Both the position numbers and the translations under genes were made by a program. A DNA stretch of 36,691 nt, taken from assembly GCA_028679985.1 (NCBI GenBank), contig JAJRAH010000107.1, positions 1 to 36,691 on the forward strand. The letters run 5' to 3'. The DNA is from Methanomassiliicoccales archaeon. Lineage in GTDB: Archaea > Thermoplasmatota > Thermoplasmata > Methanomassiliicoccales > JACIVX01. Shown here in pieces: positions 1 through 8,075 of the stretch. The notes below the pieces were generated by a model. It was not told the origin of the DNA, searched no databases, and saw only the letters and a program-made list of their open reading frames with translations. How positions within the stretch are numbered: the stretch's first letter is position 1; each line of letters opens with the position of its first letter.

Positions 1-2
1 AG

Positions 3-1283
3 GAGAAAGCGCGATTGCTCGAGATCCTTGAGGCTGCAGTGGATGCGATCGACCCATATCGATGCGTGAAAGACGCTTTGGGTCTCAAGAAAGATGTGTT
101 GTCGGTCGGTGGAAAGGAGTATCTCCTGTCTCGTTTCGATCGGATCATCGTAGTCGGTGCGGGGAAAGCTTCGAAGAGGATGGCGGAGGCTGTAGACGAG
201 GTATTGGGGGACGGGATCAGCGATGGAACGGTCAACTTCCTTGAGGAGGGCAGGGTCGGTAGAATCACCCTCCATAAGAGCACGCATCCGCATCCGGGAC
301 GAGAGGGCGTGGAGGGTGCGCTGGAGATAAAGAGGTTATGCGAGGCAGCGACAGAAAAGGATCTGGTCATCTGCCTGATCTCTGGGGGAGGATCGGCGAT
401 GATGCCTTGCCCCGTAGACGGCGTCACGCTTGAGGAAAAGGGTCGCACAGCCCAGCTCCTCATGCTGCGGGGGGCGAGGATCAATGAGCTGAACGTGGTT
501 CGGAGGCATCTTTCCTGCCTCAAGGGAGGGAATCTGGCAAGACTCGCGCATCCCGCAACAGTGCTCAGCCTGATCGTTTCCGACGTCGTGCGCGATCCAT
601 TGGAAAGCATCTCCTCGGGACCGACTGCGCCCGATCCAACGACATCCGATGACGCACTGGCCGTCTTGACGAGGTTTGATCTGATCGAGGAAGTGCCGGA
701 ATCCGTGGTTCGTCATTTGAAAAGCAGAAGGAACGAGAATCCGAAGCCCGGCGATCGGATCTTCGACAGAGTGAACAACGTGATCGTTGCGAGCAATCAG
801 ATCGCCTTGTCAGCAGCTGAGACAAAAGCGAGAGATCTGGGATACAACACTGCTATCATCACTTCTTCTCTCGAAGGCGAGGCAAGGGATGTGGGTAGGA
901 CGTTCTCCGCTCTCGCGAACGGGATAGTGAGAGCATCTAGTCCAGTTCCTCCGCCTGCCGTCGTCATTGCCGGGGGTGAGACGACGGTGACCGTCGTTGG
1001 AAAGGGAAAGGGAGGACGGAACTGCGAGCTCGTACTCAGCGCGCTTCAGGATTTGGACGAGCGCATAACAATGCTCTCCTTCGGTACCGACGGCATTGAC
1101 GGTAGCTCGGAAGCTGGTGGCGCGATTGGGGACGCGAAGGCGTGGAAGGACGACGCGCCAGCGTTCCTTGAGAACAACGACTCCGCATCGTATTTCGACC
1201 GAGAGGGCGGGCTGATACTGACCGGACCGACCGGCACGAACGTAGGGGACGTGATCCTGGTCATCGCATCGAGAAAAAGATAA
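3..1283 (+). CDS. Glycerate 2-kinase (MOFRL family), 5' end cut by window edge
   Basis: ATP-dependent phosphorylation of D-glycerate to 2-phosphoglycerate, the archaeal type of glycerate kinase that feeds central carbon metabolism. Seen: the N-terminal half carries the glycine-rich ISGGGSAMM motif and the KGGNLAR segment, and the C-terminal MOFRL region carries GGRNCELVLSAL and SFGTDGIDG. The reading frame is open to the left window edge. The first in-frame start is a TTG at position 15, but the residues before it (EKAR-LLEILEAA) fit the usual start of the family, so the true start lies outside. The stop overlaps the TATA-like element of pheT, which follows after 28 nt. Family assignment is confident. 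The exact substrate is family knowledge. Confidence 0.9.
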   Translation, partial: EKARLLEILEAAVDAIDPYRCVKDALGLKKDVLSVGGKEYLLSRFDRIIVVGAGKASKRMAEAVDEVLGDGISDGTVNFLEEGRVGRITLHKSTHPHPGREGVEGALEIKRLCEAATEKDLVICLISGGGSAMMPCPVDGVTLEEKGRTAQLLMLRGARINELNVVRRHLSCLKGGNLARLAHPATVLSLIVSDVVRDPLESISSGPTAPDPTTSDDALAVLTRFDLIEEVPESVVRHLKSRRNENPKPGDRIFDRVNNVIVASNQIALSAAETKARDLGYNTAIITSSLEGEARDVGRTFSALANGIVRASSPVPPPAVVIAGGETTVTVVGKGKGGRNCELVLSALQDLDERITMLSFGTDGIDGSSEAGGAIGDAKAWKDDAPAFLENNDSASYFDREGGLILTGPTGTNVGDVILVIASRKR

Positions 1284-1288
1284 AATAG
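1279..1288 (+). promoter_or_regulatory. TATA-like box for pheT
   Basis: The A/T-rich GATAAAATAG overlaps the stop codon of the glycerate kinase gene and ends 24 nt before the pheT ATG. This is the spacing expected for an archaeal TATA box driving a leaderless transcript. No Shine-Dalgarno sequence is seen before pheT, which fits. Confidence 0.5.
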
Positions 1289-1311
1289 TCTCACCCCTAT
1301 CGCACTCTGAC

Positions 1312-2970
1312 ATGCCAGTCATCACCTTCGGCTATCGGGATCTCATCGATCTGATCGGGCGGGAGGTTCCCGTCGACGTTCTTCTGGATAGGATTCCGAT
1401 GATGGGTGCGGACCTGCACCATTACGACTCCGATATGGAGGAGATCGCAATCGAGTTCTTTCCGGATCGGCCAGATCTGTACTGCGTCGAAGGCGTGGCG
1501 AGGGCGCTCAGGTCCTTTCTAGGATACGAGCCAGGGCTCAAGAGATACCCCTTGGAGGAATCCGGAGTCACGCTCTACAGGGAATCCAGCGTGGATGCGG
1601 TGCGGCCTTACGTCGTCGGCGGCGTCGTGAGGGACGTGCAGATGAGCGATCCCCTAATCCGCTCCCTCATGGAGATGCAGGAGAAGATACACCTCGCCCT
1701 CGGTAGGAAGAGGGCGAAGGTCTCCATAGGAATCCACGACATGGACAGAGTCGTCCAGCCGTTCACATACAAAGCAGTCCGACCTGAGGAGATTTCCTTC
1801 GTGCCCCTCGCGAAGGATGAGCCTATGAACCTACGGGAGATACTGGAGAAGCACGAGAAGGGAATCGACTACAAGTTCATTCTTGAAGGCAAGGAGAAGT
1901 ACCCGATCATCGTCGACAGCAACGGCGATGTACTTTCCTTCCCACCGATAATCAACGGCCGGCTGACCGCCGTGACGGAGAGTACCAGCAACATGTTCAT
2001 AGACGTGACCGGCACCGATTTCCAGGCAGTATCCGGAGCATTGAACATCGTTTCGACCGCTCTAGCAGAGAGAGGAGCGAAGATCCAGACCGTCTCGGTC
2101 GAGGGCGCCGAAAGGATGATCACGCCGGACCTCAAGCCTACGAAGTGGTCTCTGGATCCCGCGCAATGCAACTCCCTATTGGGTCTGGAGCTCGAGAGGG
2201 CCGAGATGTGCAGATGTCTAAGGAAGATGGGATACGGGTGTGATGACGACGGCGGCGACGTGATAAATGTCCTAGTACCGGCAACAAGGCTGGACATTCT
2301 ACATCCGGTCGACCTCATCGAAGACGTGGCCAAGGGCTACGGGTACGAGCAGTTCGGCACTCAGCTTCCGACCGTCCAAACAATTGGCGGGGAGAGATCT
2401 ATTGAAAAGGCGGCCAATCTGGTCAGGGCGATGATGGTGGGATACGGCTACTTCGAAGTCACGACTTTGACCTTATCGAGTCCGAGGGAGCAGTTCGATG
2501 ATGCTCGAGTTAGCGAGTGTGAGGTCGTCGAGATTCTGAACCCCATAAGCGAGGATCACACGTGTCTCAGAGTTCACCTTCTCCCCAGCCTGCTGAGCGT
2601 TCTCAGGAAGAATAAGCATAGGGACCTTCCGCAGCGCATTTTCGAGGTCGGAGACGTAGTCATAGATACCAGGAGGCAGAAGCACCTGGCAGCGGTGTCG
2701 ATCCACTCCAAGGCGAGCTTCACGGAGATGAAGTCGATTGTCGAGGGCTTCTTGCGTGACTGCTCTGTCAAATGGGAGCTCTCTTCGGCAGTCTTGGGAA
2801 CGTTTGTCGAGGGCAGGGCCGCGTATGTCGTCGTCGATGGCGAGAAGGTCGGCTATTTCGGCGAGGTTCACCCCGAGGTCATAACGAGCTTCGGGCTGGG
2901 ACATCCGGCGGTCGCGTTCGAAATCGATTTAGAGAGAGTACTCTCAGGCAAGTTGGACAGGATAGTCTGA
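1312..2970 (+). CDS. pheT: Phenylalanine--tRNA ligase beta subunit
   Basis: Beta chain of the heterotetrameric phenylalanyl-tRNA synthetase, which charges tRNA-Phe in the cytoplasm. Its 552 residues match the compact archaeal/eukaryotic beta subunit rather than the roughly 800-residue bacterial form. Seen: an N-terminal B1 region with EFFPDRPDLYCVEGVARAL, a B3/4-like editing domain around residues 100-270, a B5-like domain after about residue 275 with RLDILHPVDLIEDVAKGYGY, and the catalytically inactive class II-like fold to the end. The ATG at 1312 is chosen because the family begins MPxI and a TATA-like box lies 24 nt upstream. pheS is not in the window, so the two subunits are not adjacent here. 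Confidence 0.96.
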   Translation: MPVITFGYRDLIDLIGREVPVDVLLDRIPMMGADLHHYDSDMEEIAIEFFPDRPDLYCVEGVARALRSFLGYEPGLKRYPLEESGVTLYRESSVDAVRPYVVGGVVRDVQMSDPLIRSLMEMQEKIHLALGRKRAKVSIGIHDMDRVVQPFTYKAVRPEEISFVPLAKDEPMNLREILEKHEKGIDYKFILEGKEKYPIIVDSNGDVLSFPPIINGRLTAVTESTSNMFIDVTGTDFQAVSGALNIVSTALAERGAKIQTVSVEGAERMITPDLKPTKWSLDPAQCNSLLGLELERAEMCRCLRKMGYGCDDDGGDVINVLVPATRLDILHPVDLIEDVAKGYGYEQFGTQLPTVQTIGGERSIEKAANLVRAMMVGYGYFEVTTLTLSSPREQFDDARVSECEVVEILNPISEDHTCLRVHLLPSLLSVLRKNKHRDLPQRIFEVGDVVIDTRRQKHLAAVSIHSKASFTEMKSIVEGFLRDCSVKWELSSAVLGTFVEGRAAYVVVDGEKVGYFGEVHPEVITSFGLGHPAVAFEIDLERVLSGKLDRIV

Positions 2971-3035
2971 AGATATGCGAGAGCAGAGTTTCTAATAATC
3001 ATTAGCTCATCTTGGAGAGTGTCCAAGGGGACGAT

Positions 3036-3122
3036 GCCGAGGTAGCTAAGCCCGGATCACGGCGCCGGCCTTGAGAGCCGGTGGTGCTTTGCACCACGGG
3101 AGTTCGAATCTCCCCCTCGGCG
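3036..3122 (+). tRNA. tRNA-Ser (anticodon TGA)
   Basis: An 87-nt class II tRNA. The acceptor GCCGAGG (3036-3042) pairs with CCTCGGC (3115-3121), with G3122 as discriminator. The anticodon stem CCGGC/GCCGG encloses the loop CTTGAGA, giving anticodon TGA for UCA codons. The long variable arm is a hairpin GGTGC-TTT-GCACC, and the T-arm is GGGAG-TTCGAAT-CTCCC. CCA is not encoded. An AT-rich TCTAATAAT about 40 nt upstream may be its promoter. Confidence 0.96.
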
Positions 3123-3214
3123 CTCTATGTTCTCTCTGCCAGTAATATTCGGACTGCGTCTACCGTCTCCAAGGCCGACCCCAAGCCATGAAACCGCGTG
3201 GTTATTGGGCAATC

Positions 3215-3222
3215 TTCATATA
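3215..3222 (+). promoter_or_regulatory. TATA box for the BASS-type transporter
   Basis: TTCATATA ends 25 nt before the ATG at 3248, which fits a leaderless archaeal transcript. This is the main reason for preferring 3248 over the in-frame ATG at 3188, which lies upstream of this box. Confidence 0.5.
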
Positions 3223-3247
3223 CTGCTTCCCTTTTTGCCAGTCCCCA

Positions 3248-4177
3248 ATGGCGATACGCGACATTCTGGCGAACAACGTCCTGATGATGGTGATAGCATT
3301 CATCGCAGGATTCGCCCTCGGGGGATTTCCGGCCTTCAACTCAGAGCTTGCCATGGCATCCCTTGTCGTCGTCATGTCGCTATCGCTAGGTGGACTGAGC
3401 CTGAAAGGGCTGGATCCCCGAAAGCACCTCCGTCCCACAGTCATCGCTCTGCTTCTGAGCTTCGGCGTCTCGTCGGTGGTGACGATTCTTCTAGGTCAGT
3501 TCTTCGAGGGCCAGGTAAGGATCGGCTGGATACTCTTGGCTGCAGTGCCGTCTGCAGTGGCGGTCATACCATTCACGTACATGCTGAAGGGCGACCTGCA
3601 GTTCTCTCTCGTGTCATCAACGATGCTTTACATCCTGTCGCTTGCCCTTACGCCATTGATAACGGTCGCTTTCATCGGCACGGCGGTGAGTCCGGTCACG
3701 CTCCTTTGGTACGTTGCGATGCTGATATTCCTGCCGATGGTACTCTCCAGAGGTTTGAAAAGGATGCCGCTGTCCAGAAACTCGAGGACGATTCTGATCA
3801 ATGTCTCCTTTTTCGTTCTGACTTTCGCTATCACTGGCGCGAACAGAGATGCGTTCCTCGGGGACACTCTGCTTGTGACAAGCCTCGTCATCGTGGCGTT
3901 CGTAAGGACTTTCGCGGTCGGTGGAGCGGTCGAGGTACTCGCACGCAGGTTCAAGGTCGACAGGGAAGCGAGGATCCCGATGGTCCTATTCGCGACATAC
4001 AAGAACACGGGTATGGCGGCTGCGCTTGCCGTCGCGCTCATCGGAAGCGAGGCCGCGATTCCAGCGACGATATGCATGGCGCTTGAGATCGTCTGGTTCC
4101 TTGCCCTTACAAAGATATTCTTCCCTGAGCTCCGATCTTCAAGTGTGTCACCCGTTTCCACAGAGTCAGATGTCTGA
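3248..4177 (+). CDS. Bile acid:sodium symporter (BASS/SBF)-like membrane transporter
   Basis: Integral membrane protein of 309 residues with about nine to ten hydrophobic segments from residue 8 to residue 300, followed by a short polar tail. The segment arrangement, the LSLGGLSLKGL stretch after the second segment, the AVPSAVAVIPFTYMLKGD stretch near residue 95 and a late TYKNTGMAAALA segment resemble the SBF/BASS family, which couples solute uptake to sodium. The substrate cannot be told from sequence. In-frame ATG codons exist at 3188 and 3248. The later one is preferred because a TATA box ends 25 nt before it and the extra N-terminus is not typical. It stands alone downstream of tRNA-Ser. 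Confidence 0.75.
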   Translation: MAIRDILANNVLMMVIAFIAGFALGGFPAFNSELAMASLVVVMSLSLGGLSLKGLDPRKHLRPTVIALLLSFGVSSVVTILLGQFFEGQVRIGWILLAAVPSAVAVIPFTYMLKGDLQFSLVSSTMLYILSLALTPLITVAFIGTAVSPVTLLWYVAMLIFLPMVLSRGLKRMPLSRNSRTILINVSFFVLTFAITGANRDAFLGDTLLVTSLVIVAFVRTFAVGGAVEVLARRFKVDREARIPMVLFATYKNTGMAAALAVALIGSEAAIPATICMALEIVWFLALTKIFFPELRSSSVSPVSTESDV

Positions 4178-4226
4178 TCCCTGGCGGCGGAAGAAGGCCT
4201 TCGCTAGATTTAAATCCGAAAACGCA

Positions 4227-4234
4227 CATATAAG
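4227..4234 (+). promoter_or_regulatory. TATA box for the tandem cysteine-rich genes
   Basis: CATATAAG ends 19 nt before the ATG at 4254. It supports that ATG as the start of a leaderless message covering both cysteine-rich genes. Confidence 0.55.
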
Positions 4235-4253
4235 AGTGCCGTTACTGGCAGGG

Positions 4254-4529
4254 ATGGGTGCGTTGTGTAGGTATCGTTATAGGCAGTCCTCTTGCGCACA
4301 CAAGCAGATCGAGGGAAGGGAGTGCGTCGGAGAGGAGAACTGTCTGGTCAAATCGATTCCGATGCGCTATTGTCAGATGAACTCCGACTGCTCGCTAGAG
4401 CAATGGCACGGACTCTATTGCGAGAAATACCAGCGCTTCTACTGTTCCGGTATCGAGAACTGCACGACGATCGAGTCATATATGGCTCATTTCGCAAAGT
4501 TCAGGGAGTTCTTGGGGAGGAAGACCTAG
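4254..4529 (+). CDS. Cysteine-rich small protein, first of a tandem pair
   Basis: Not recognised as a named family. A 91-residue soluble protein with nine cysteines (5, 14, 24, 30, 40, 46, 56, 64, 70) and no signal peptide or membrane segment. The last three have the spacing C-x7-C-x5-C inside YCEKYQRFYCSGIENC, followed by an amphipathic tail (ESYMAHFAKFREFLGRK). The next gene repeats this block with the same spacing, so the two are paralogues. The cysteine density suggests zinc or iron-sulfur binding in the cytoplasm, which is inference. The start follows a TATA box, and the next gene begins directly after the stop, so the pair is very likely one operon. Confidence 0.7.
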   Translation: MGALCRYRYRQSSCAHKQIEGRECVGEENCLVKSIPMRYCQMNSDCSLEQWHGLYCEKYQRFYCSGIENCTTIESYMAHFAKFREFLGRKT

Positions 4530-4763
4530 ATGGATTGCATCTACCTGAGCAAGGACGGGAAATGCAAGGGCGCCTACCACGGATTCGGATGCATCAAGGA
4601 GAAGTGCAGATCCAATCGTGAGCCCTGCCAGTTCAATGAGAAAGGATTCTACTGTAGGAAGTTCAGGAAGTTCGAATGCATCGGTCCGGGCAACTGCGGC
4701 TCGCTGGAGGACTACATGAACTTCGTCAACGAGCGGAAGAAGCGAGCTCAGACCTCGAAGTAG
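4530..4763 (+). CDS. Cysteine-rich small protein, second of a tandem pair
   Basis: Paralogue of the preceding gene: 77 residues with eight cysteines (3, 12, 21, 26, 33, 42, 50, 56). FYCRKFRKFECIGPGNC keeps the C-x7-C-x5-C spacing of the neighbour, and LEDYMNFV matches its IESYMAHF. The ATG abuts the upstream TAG with no gap, which implies translational coupling. The 3' end overlaps the convergent CoaD-DUF84 gene by 16 nt. The function is unknown. A metal-binding role, possibly as a hetero-oligomer with its neighbour, is inference. Confidence 0.7.
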   Translation: MDCIYLSKDGKCKGAYHGFGCIKEKCRSNREPCQFNEKGFYCRKFRKFECIGPGNCGSLEDYMNFVNERKKRAQTSK

Positions 4764-5710
4764 ATGTCTGGTCTCAGCCTCGGAACCATCGCCGCCAGAA
4801 CGGCTTGCTCGCTCAGCTGTTGTCTATTCATCATTCCCTTGGTGAGGTAGCCGATCGCTCCCTCACGATGGCCGATGTCCTCGATGCCGTACAGATCGTC
4901 GAAGATATCCGAGACCGCGATGCCAGTCTTGATCCTCTTCTCGACCTCGGGCGGATATCTGAAACCGGAGCTCTGGCCCGATGTGATCCTGCCTTCTTTG
5001 TCAACTATCGCACAGTATTGGATTCCGTATAGGCCGTCGTCCGTCTCGAGAATCCCCGCCTCCATCCCAACCCCATAGTCAGCCTTCTTTATCGCGAGGC
5101 GAGCCCTTTCCCTTGCTCCTTCGAGAATGCAGTCACCCCAAGGTTGGTCTCCGACCGTCGTCTTGACACGGATGGACTTGATCTCGACCTTCCTGTATAT
5201 CTCGCCGAGCACCTTTCGGACGGCCTCAATCTTCACGGGATTGCCGCTGCCGATGTTCACCCTGAGGGGACGAAGCAGCCTTCCGTCCTCGTCTATCTCC
5301 CCTTCGAGGATGCGCGTCGATGTGATAGTGGCGCAATCCTCTCCCAGGACATGCTTGATCCCCTCGATGACTAGCGGTCGAAGTCCCTTTGCGATCCTGA
5401 TATCGTTTATCTTTCTTGCATTTTCGATCGTGCTCTGAGAAACGACGAGCGCCTCGAGGTCCTTGTCATACGCTGCACTTCCCATACCATCCTCGAGAAT
5501 CTCTATCTCCCACTTCTTCCTCTGGGACGAGAGATAGTCTCTAAGAATATCCAACCGTCGCTCGAGTGGGACGCGGAATTTCTTCTTGAGCGTAAGACTG
5601 TCGGAGCTTATTCCCACCACGACCCAGTCTCCCAGATCGAACGCCCTATTCAAAAGGATTCGATGTCCCCTGTGCAAGACGTTGAAAGTCCCAGCTACGC
5701 CTACCTTCAT
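4748..5710 (-). CDS. coaD: Fusion of phosphopantetheine adenylyltransferase (CoaD, archaeal) with a DUF84/YjjX-type NTP phosphatase
   Basis: A 320-residue two-domain protein. Residues 1 to about 148 are an archaeal nucleotidyltransferase: GTFNVLHRGHRILL holds the HxGH-type signature and TITSTRI the ISSTR-like motif. It would transfer AMP to 4'-phosphopantetheine in coenzyme A synthesis. Residues about 149-320 begin with NIGSGNPVKIEAVRKVL, typical of the DUF84 (inosine/xanthosine triphosphatase) family, which removes non-canonical purine triphosphates. The ATG at 5710 is chosen because the adenylyltransferase starts MKVGVAGTF, and upstream codons in the same frame belong to the overlapping zinc-ribbon gene. 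Stop and start overlap as TGATG, implying coupling. Confidence 0.9.
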   Translation of the reverse strand: MKVGVAGTFNVLHRGHRILLNRAFDLGDWVVVGISSDSLTLKKKFRVPLERRLDILRDYLSSQRKKWEIEILEDGMGSAAYDKDLEALVVSQSTIENARKINDIRIAKGLRPLVIEGIKHVLGEDCATITSTRILEGEIDEDGRLLRPLRVNIGSGNPVKIEAVRKVLGEIYRKVEIKSIRVKTTVGDQPWGDCILEGARERARLAIKKADYGVGMEAGILETDDGLYGIQYCAIVDKEGRITSGQSSGFRYPPEVEKRIKTGIAVSDIFDDLYGIEDIGHREGAIGYLTKGMMNRQQLSEQAVLAAMVPRLRPDIYFEV

Positions 5711-5904
5711 CAGACACCCATCGCTACGAAAGCGATCGCAAGGATGACCATCGTCACCGCGTAAAGGATAATCAGCTGGCGCTTCCGCTTCTTGAGAACG
5801 TCCTTGCCCTGGCTGCTGCATTCGGCCGAGCAGTAAGACTCGCTCCCAATGAAAGCCCTGCCACATTGACGACAGTGCTTGTGCTGAGGTATCCTATCTG
5901 CCAT
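5710..5904 (-). CDS. Small zinc-ribbon protein with one C-terminal membrane helix (DUF2116-like)
   Basis: A 64-residue protein. Residues 11-28 contain CRQCGRAF and YCSAEC, a four-cysteine zinc ribbon, followed by a lysine/arginine stretch and one hydrophobic helix (LIILYAVTMVILAIAFVAMG) to the end. This architecture matches the archaeal DUF2116 family, whose role is unknown. The ATG at 5904 (MADRIPQ) is chosen over an upstream in-frame ATG because a TTTAAAAG box (5929-5936, read on minus as CTTTTAAA) lies 24 nt upstream. It overlaps coaD by one nucleotide. Confidence 0.75.
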   Translation of the reverse strand: MADRIPQHKHCRQCGRAFIGSESYCSAECSSQGKDVLKKRKRQLIILYAVTMVILAIAFVAMGV

Positions 5905-5928
5905 GCTTTCCTCAATAACACATTCCCG

Positions 5929-5936
5929 TTTAAAAG
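5929..5936 (-). promoter_or_regulatory. TATA box for the zinc-ribbon/coaD operon
   Basis: On the minus strand this reads CTTTTAAA, 24 nt before the ATG at 5904, consistent with a leaderless transcript covering the zinc-ribbon gene and the coaD fusion. Confidence 0.5.
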
Positions 5937-5988
5937 GTTGTTGCAGATTGTTCAAAGGGCCTGCACTGAGGACAGACCGAAAATCATC

Positions 5989-6576
5989 TCAGGAAATCCT
6001 TCGATCCAGCTCATTGTTGACAATGGTAATGCAGTGATCGGCATGATAGCTAATAGGCCCTAGCCGGACCTTGTTCGGCAGATATGCCATGAGGGACTCC
6101 TCCTCTTCTGGCGTGAGATCCTGATCGTCACCGAGCACGAAAGTCACATCGTCGGGGAAATCAACTTCTCTTATGTCGGCCCCGTCCTCCTTGAGGTAGA
6201 CGACCTTCGTCTCCTTGGATATATTGGAAAAGAGCTCGGGGTAGGATCGGTTGGAGATGTAGATGCCGGGCGAAGACCGCTCTTCGCCGCTCGCCTTCTG
6301 CATCAGCGCGTTCCTGACTAGTGCGCCGGTGCTCCTCTCGTCCGGGTTCAGGTACTTCAGTTCATTCCCGACGAATCTCAGAGTTTTTGGCGAAGAGGGC
6401 GGTCCGAGCAGGACGAGGAACATCTCCACGTCCCTTCGAATATCGTGCGACAGGAAAAATGCGGAATTGATGCATCTCAGCAGGACGTCCAAACGCCCAG
6501 CGCCGCCGCATAGGTCGTCGAGTTTGAAGCTTGCCGAGGTCGTCGCCCTGTGACCTATGACGATGAATCGTCTCAT
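5989..6576 (-). CDS. trmY: tRNA (pseudouridine(54)-N1)-methyltransferase TrmY
   Basis: SPOUT-family enzyme that methylates pseudouridine 54 in the T-loop of archaeal tRNAs using S-adenosylmethionine. The 195 residues match the family length. Seen: the N-terminal MRRFIVIGHRA, the AGRLDVLLRCINSAFFLSH block and the FVLGDDQDLTPEEE segment of the SAM-binding trefoil knot, with RLGPISYHADHCITIVNNELD at the end. The start ATG overlaps the stop of srp54 (ATGA), so the two are co-transcribed and probably coupled. Confidence 0.95.
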   Translation of the reverse strand: MRRFIVIGHRATTSASFKLDDLCGGAGRLDVLLRCINSAFFLSHDIRRDVEMFLVLLGPPSSPKTLRFVGNELKYLNPDERSTGALVRNALMQKASGEERSSPGIYISNRSYPELFSNISKETKVVYLKEDGADIREVDFPDDVTFVLGDDQDLTPEEEESLMAYLPNKVRLGPISYHADHCITIVNNELDRRIS

Positions 6577-7913
6577 TCCTGCGCCCCTAGTCCACCGCTC
6601 TCCAACTGCTTGAGCAACTGCCTCCTCAATTTCCTGTTGCCCAGGAACCCCTTGACGGCTCTCTTGGAGATGTTGTACTGGCGAATGAGCTCCCTCACAT
6701 CCTTCGGATCGACGCCAGATCCTCTCGCTATCCTCACGATCCTCGTAGACTTGATGATGCGCGGATCCTCCATCTCAGCATCGGTCATCGAGTCCATGAT
6801 CACCCTGTACTTCCACAGCCTCTGCTGCGATTCCTCCACATTTATCTTGTCGGTGACTCCTGGCATGCCGGGCAGCATCGACACAAGCTTCTTGAGCGGC
6901 CCCATTTTGGTCAGCATCTCCATCTGGTCATACATCTCTTTGAGCGTGAATCGTCCGGACATGATCTTCTTGGTCGTTTCGAGGGCCTCTTCTTCGGTGA
7001 TCGATTCCTTGGCCTGCTCGAGAAGAGACTGAATGTCCCCCATTCCCAGCATGCGGGAAATGAATCTCGCAGGCTCGAACGGATCTAGATCTTCGAGGTG
7101 CTCACCAGTTCCAATGAACACGATCGGCGCCTTCGTCTGCGCGACCGCACTCAGCGCTCCGCCGCCCTTCGCGGTGCCATCCATCTTGGTTAGGATGACG
7201 CTCGTGACTTCGACCGCATCATGAAACGCCTTTGCCTGAGGACCGGCCTGTTGACCGGTCGCTGCATCGAGGACGAGTATTCGTTCGTCAGGCTTGGCGA
7301 TTCTCGCGACGTTCTTCACTTCCTCGATGAGGTCATCCTCGAGAGCGTGCCGACCTGATGTGTCTATGATGACGACGTCGATGCTCCCCATCTCTTTCAG
7401 TCCTTGAGACACGATCCTCGTCGCATCCTTCTCCTCCCTCACGCCGTATACTGGTATCCCCAGCCTGTCGCCGATCTGCTTCAACTGATCGTAGGCGGCG
7501 GGCCTGTGGACGTCGGCGGCTATCAAGCCGACCTTGAGTCCCTTCTTGTGGAAGTACCTGCCGAGCTTCCCGGCCGTCGTCGTCTTGCCTTGACCGTACA
7601 GTCCGACCATCATGATGATCTGGCGAGAGAGGGGAATGGAGCGCTGCTCTCCCAGTATCTTCACGAGCTCTTCATAGATTATCTTGATGACGTGCTCTCT
7701 CGAGCTCATTCCAGCTGGCGGCTTCTCGGTCAGAGACCTCCTTTCGACCTCTTTTGTGAGTTCCAAAACAAGCTTGACGTTGACATCGGCCTGAAGGAGC
7801 GCTCTCTGAATGTCCCGGGTCACTTCTTTGATCAGGTTCTCGTCTACGTGACCCGCGTTGGCGATCTTCTTCAAAACATCCCTTAGGGATCGTCCCAACC
7901 CTTCAAGAACCGT
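6573..7913 (-). CDS. srp54: Signal recognition particle 54 kDa GTPase; start appears to be ACG
   Basis: GTPase subunit of the SRP, which binds 7S RNA (present at 21352 here) and signal peptides and delivers ribosomes to FtsY. Seen: an N domain, the G domain with GLYGQGKTTTAGKLG (P-loop), DTSGRH and TKMDG, and a methionine-rich M domain (MYDQMEMLTKMGPLKKL). Family proteins start MVLxxLG. Here the frame reads ACG-GTT-CTT-GAA-GGG-TTG, with ACG (7911-7913) at the expected ATG and an AGGTGAT Shine-Dalgarno sequence (7925-7919) 5 nt before it. A TTG at 7898 is the first standard start but is too far from the SD and would remove five conserved residues. The ACG may be a true non-canonical start or a base error. 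Confidence 0.93.
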   Translation of the reverse strand, partial: TVLEGLGRSLRDVLKKIANAGHVDENLIKEVTRDIQRALLQADVNVKLVLELTKEVERRSLTEKPPAGMSSREHVIKIIYEELVKILGEQRSIPLSRQIIMMVGLYGQGKTTTAGKLGRYFHKKGLKVGLIAADVHRPAAYDQLKQIGDRLGIPVYGVREEKDATRIVSQGLKEMGSIDVVIIDTSGRHALEDDLIEEVKNVARIAKPDERILVLDAATGQQAGPQAKAFHDAVEVTSVILTKMDGTAKGGGALSAVAQTKAPIVFIGTGEHLEDLDPFEPARFISRMLGMGDIQSLLEQAKESITEEEALETTKKIMSGRFTLKEMYDQMEMLTKMGPLKKLVSMLPGMPGVTDKINVEESQQRLWKYRVIMDSMTDAEMEDPRIIKSTRIVRIARGSGVDPKDVRELIRQYNISKRAVKGFLGNRKLRRQLLKQLESGGLGAQE

Positions 7914-7979
7914 CGCAAATCACCTGCCGCCAAGAGTATCCCGCCGTCTATTAAGCTTTACCGTCCAGCTGTTCAGAAT

Positions 7980-8053
7980 AAAAAAAGGGATGGGAAGGGC
8001 TAGCCTTGTCAGAAGGGATGGGATGCACTCTAACAACTAGCCCAGAACTTCCC
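7980..8053 (-). ncRNA. Candidate small structured RNA with poly-U terminator
   Basis: Not a family I recognise. On the minus strand a strong TATA box predicts initiation near 8053. From there GGGAA (8053-8049) pairs with TTCCC (7996-7992), GGGCTAG (8043-8037) with CTAGCCC (8003-7997), and TTGTTAGA (8036-8029) with TCTGACAA (8013-8006, one G-U). There is a GG bulge on the 3' side and a 15-nt loop containing ATCCCATCCC. A third ATCCC precedes a run of seven T (7986-7980), a typical archaeal terminator. It sits between the coiled-coil gene and srp54, both on the same strand, and contains no reading frame of note. Alternatively it is only a terminator for the coiled-coil gene. Confidence 0.55.
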
Positions 8054-8075
8054 GGAACAACTATAATCTTAATGC

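Noticed and set aside
810..1325. 171-codon minus-strand frame over the glycerate kinase
   Set aside because: Shadow frame, low-complexity and arginine-rich, no start signals, no family resemblance.
3127..4086. Long plus-strand frame overlapping the BASS-type transporter
   Set aside because: It is rich in arginine and histidine without any domain, and lies in another frame of a gene with clear membrane helices.
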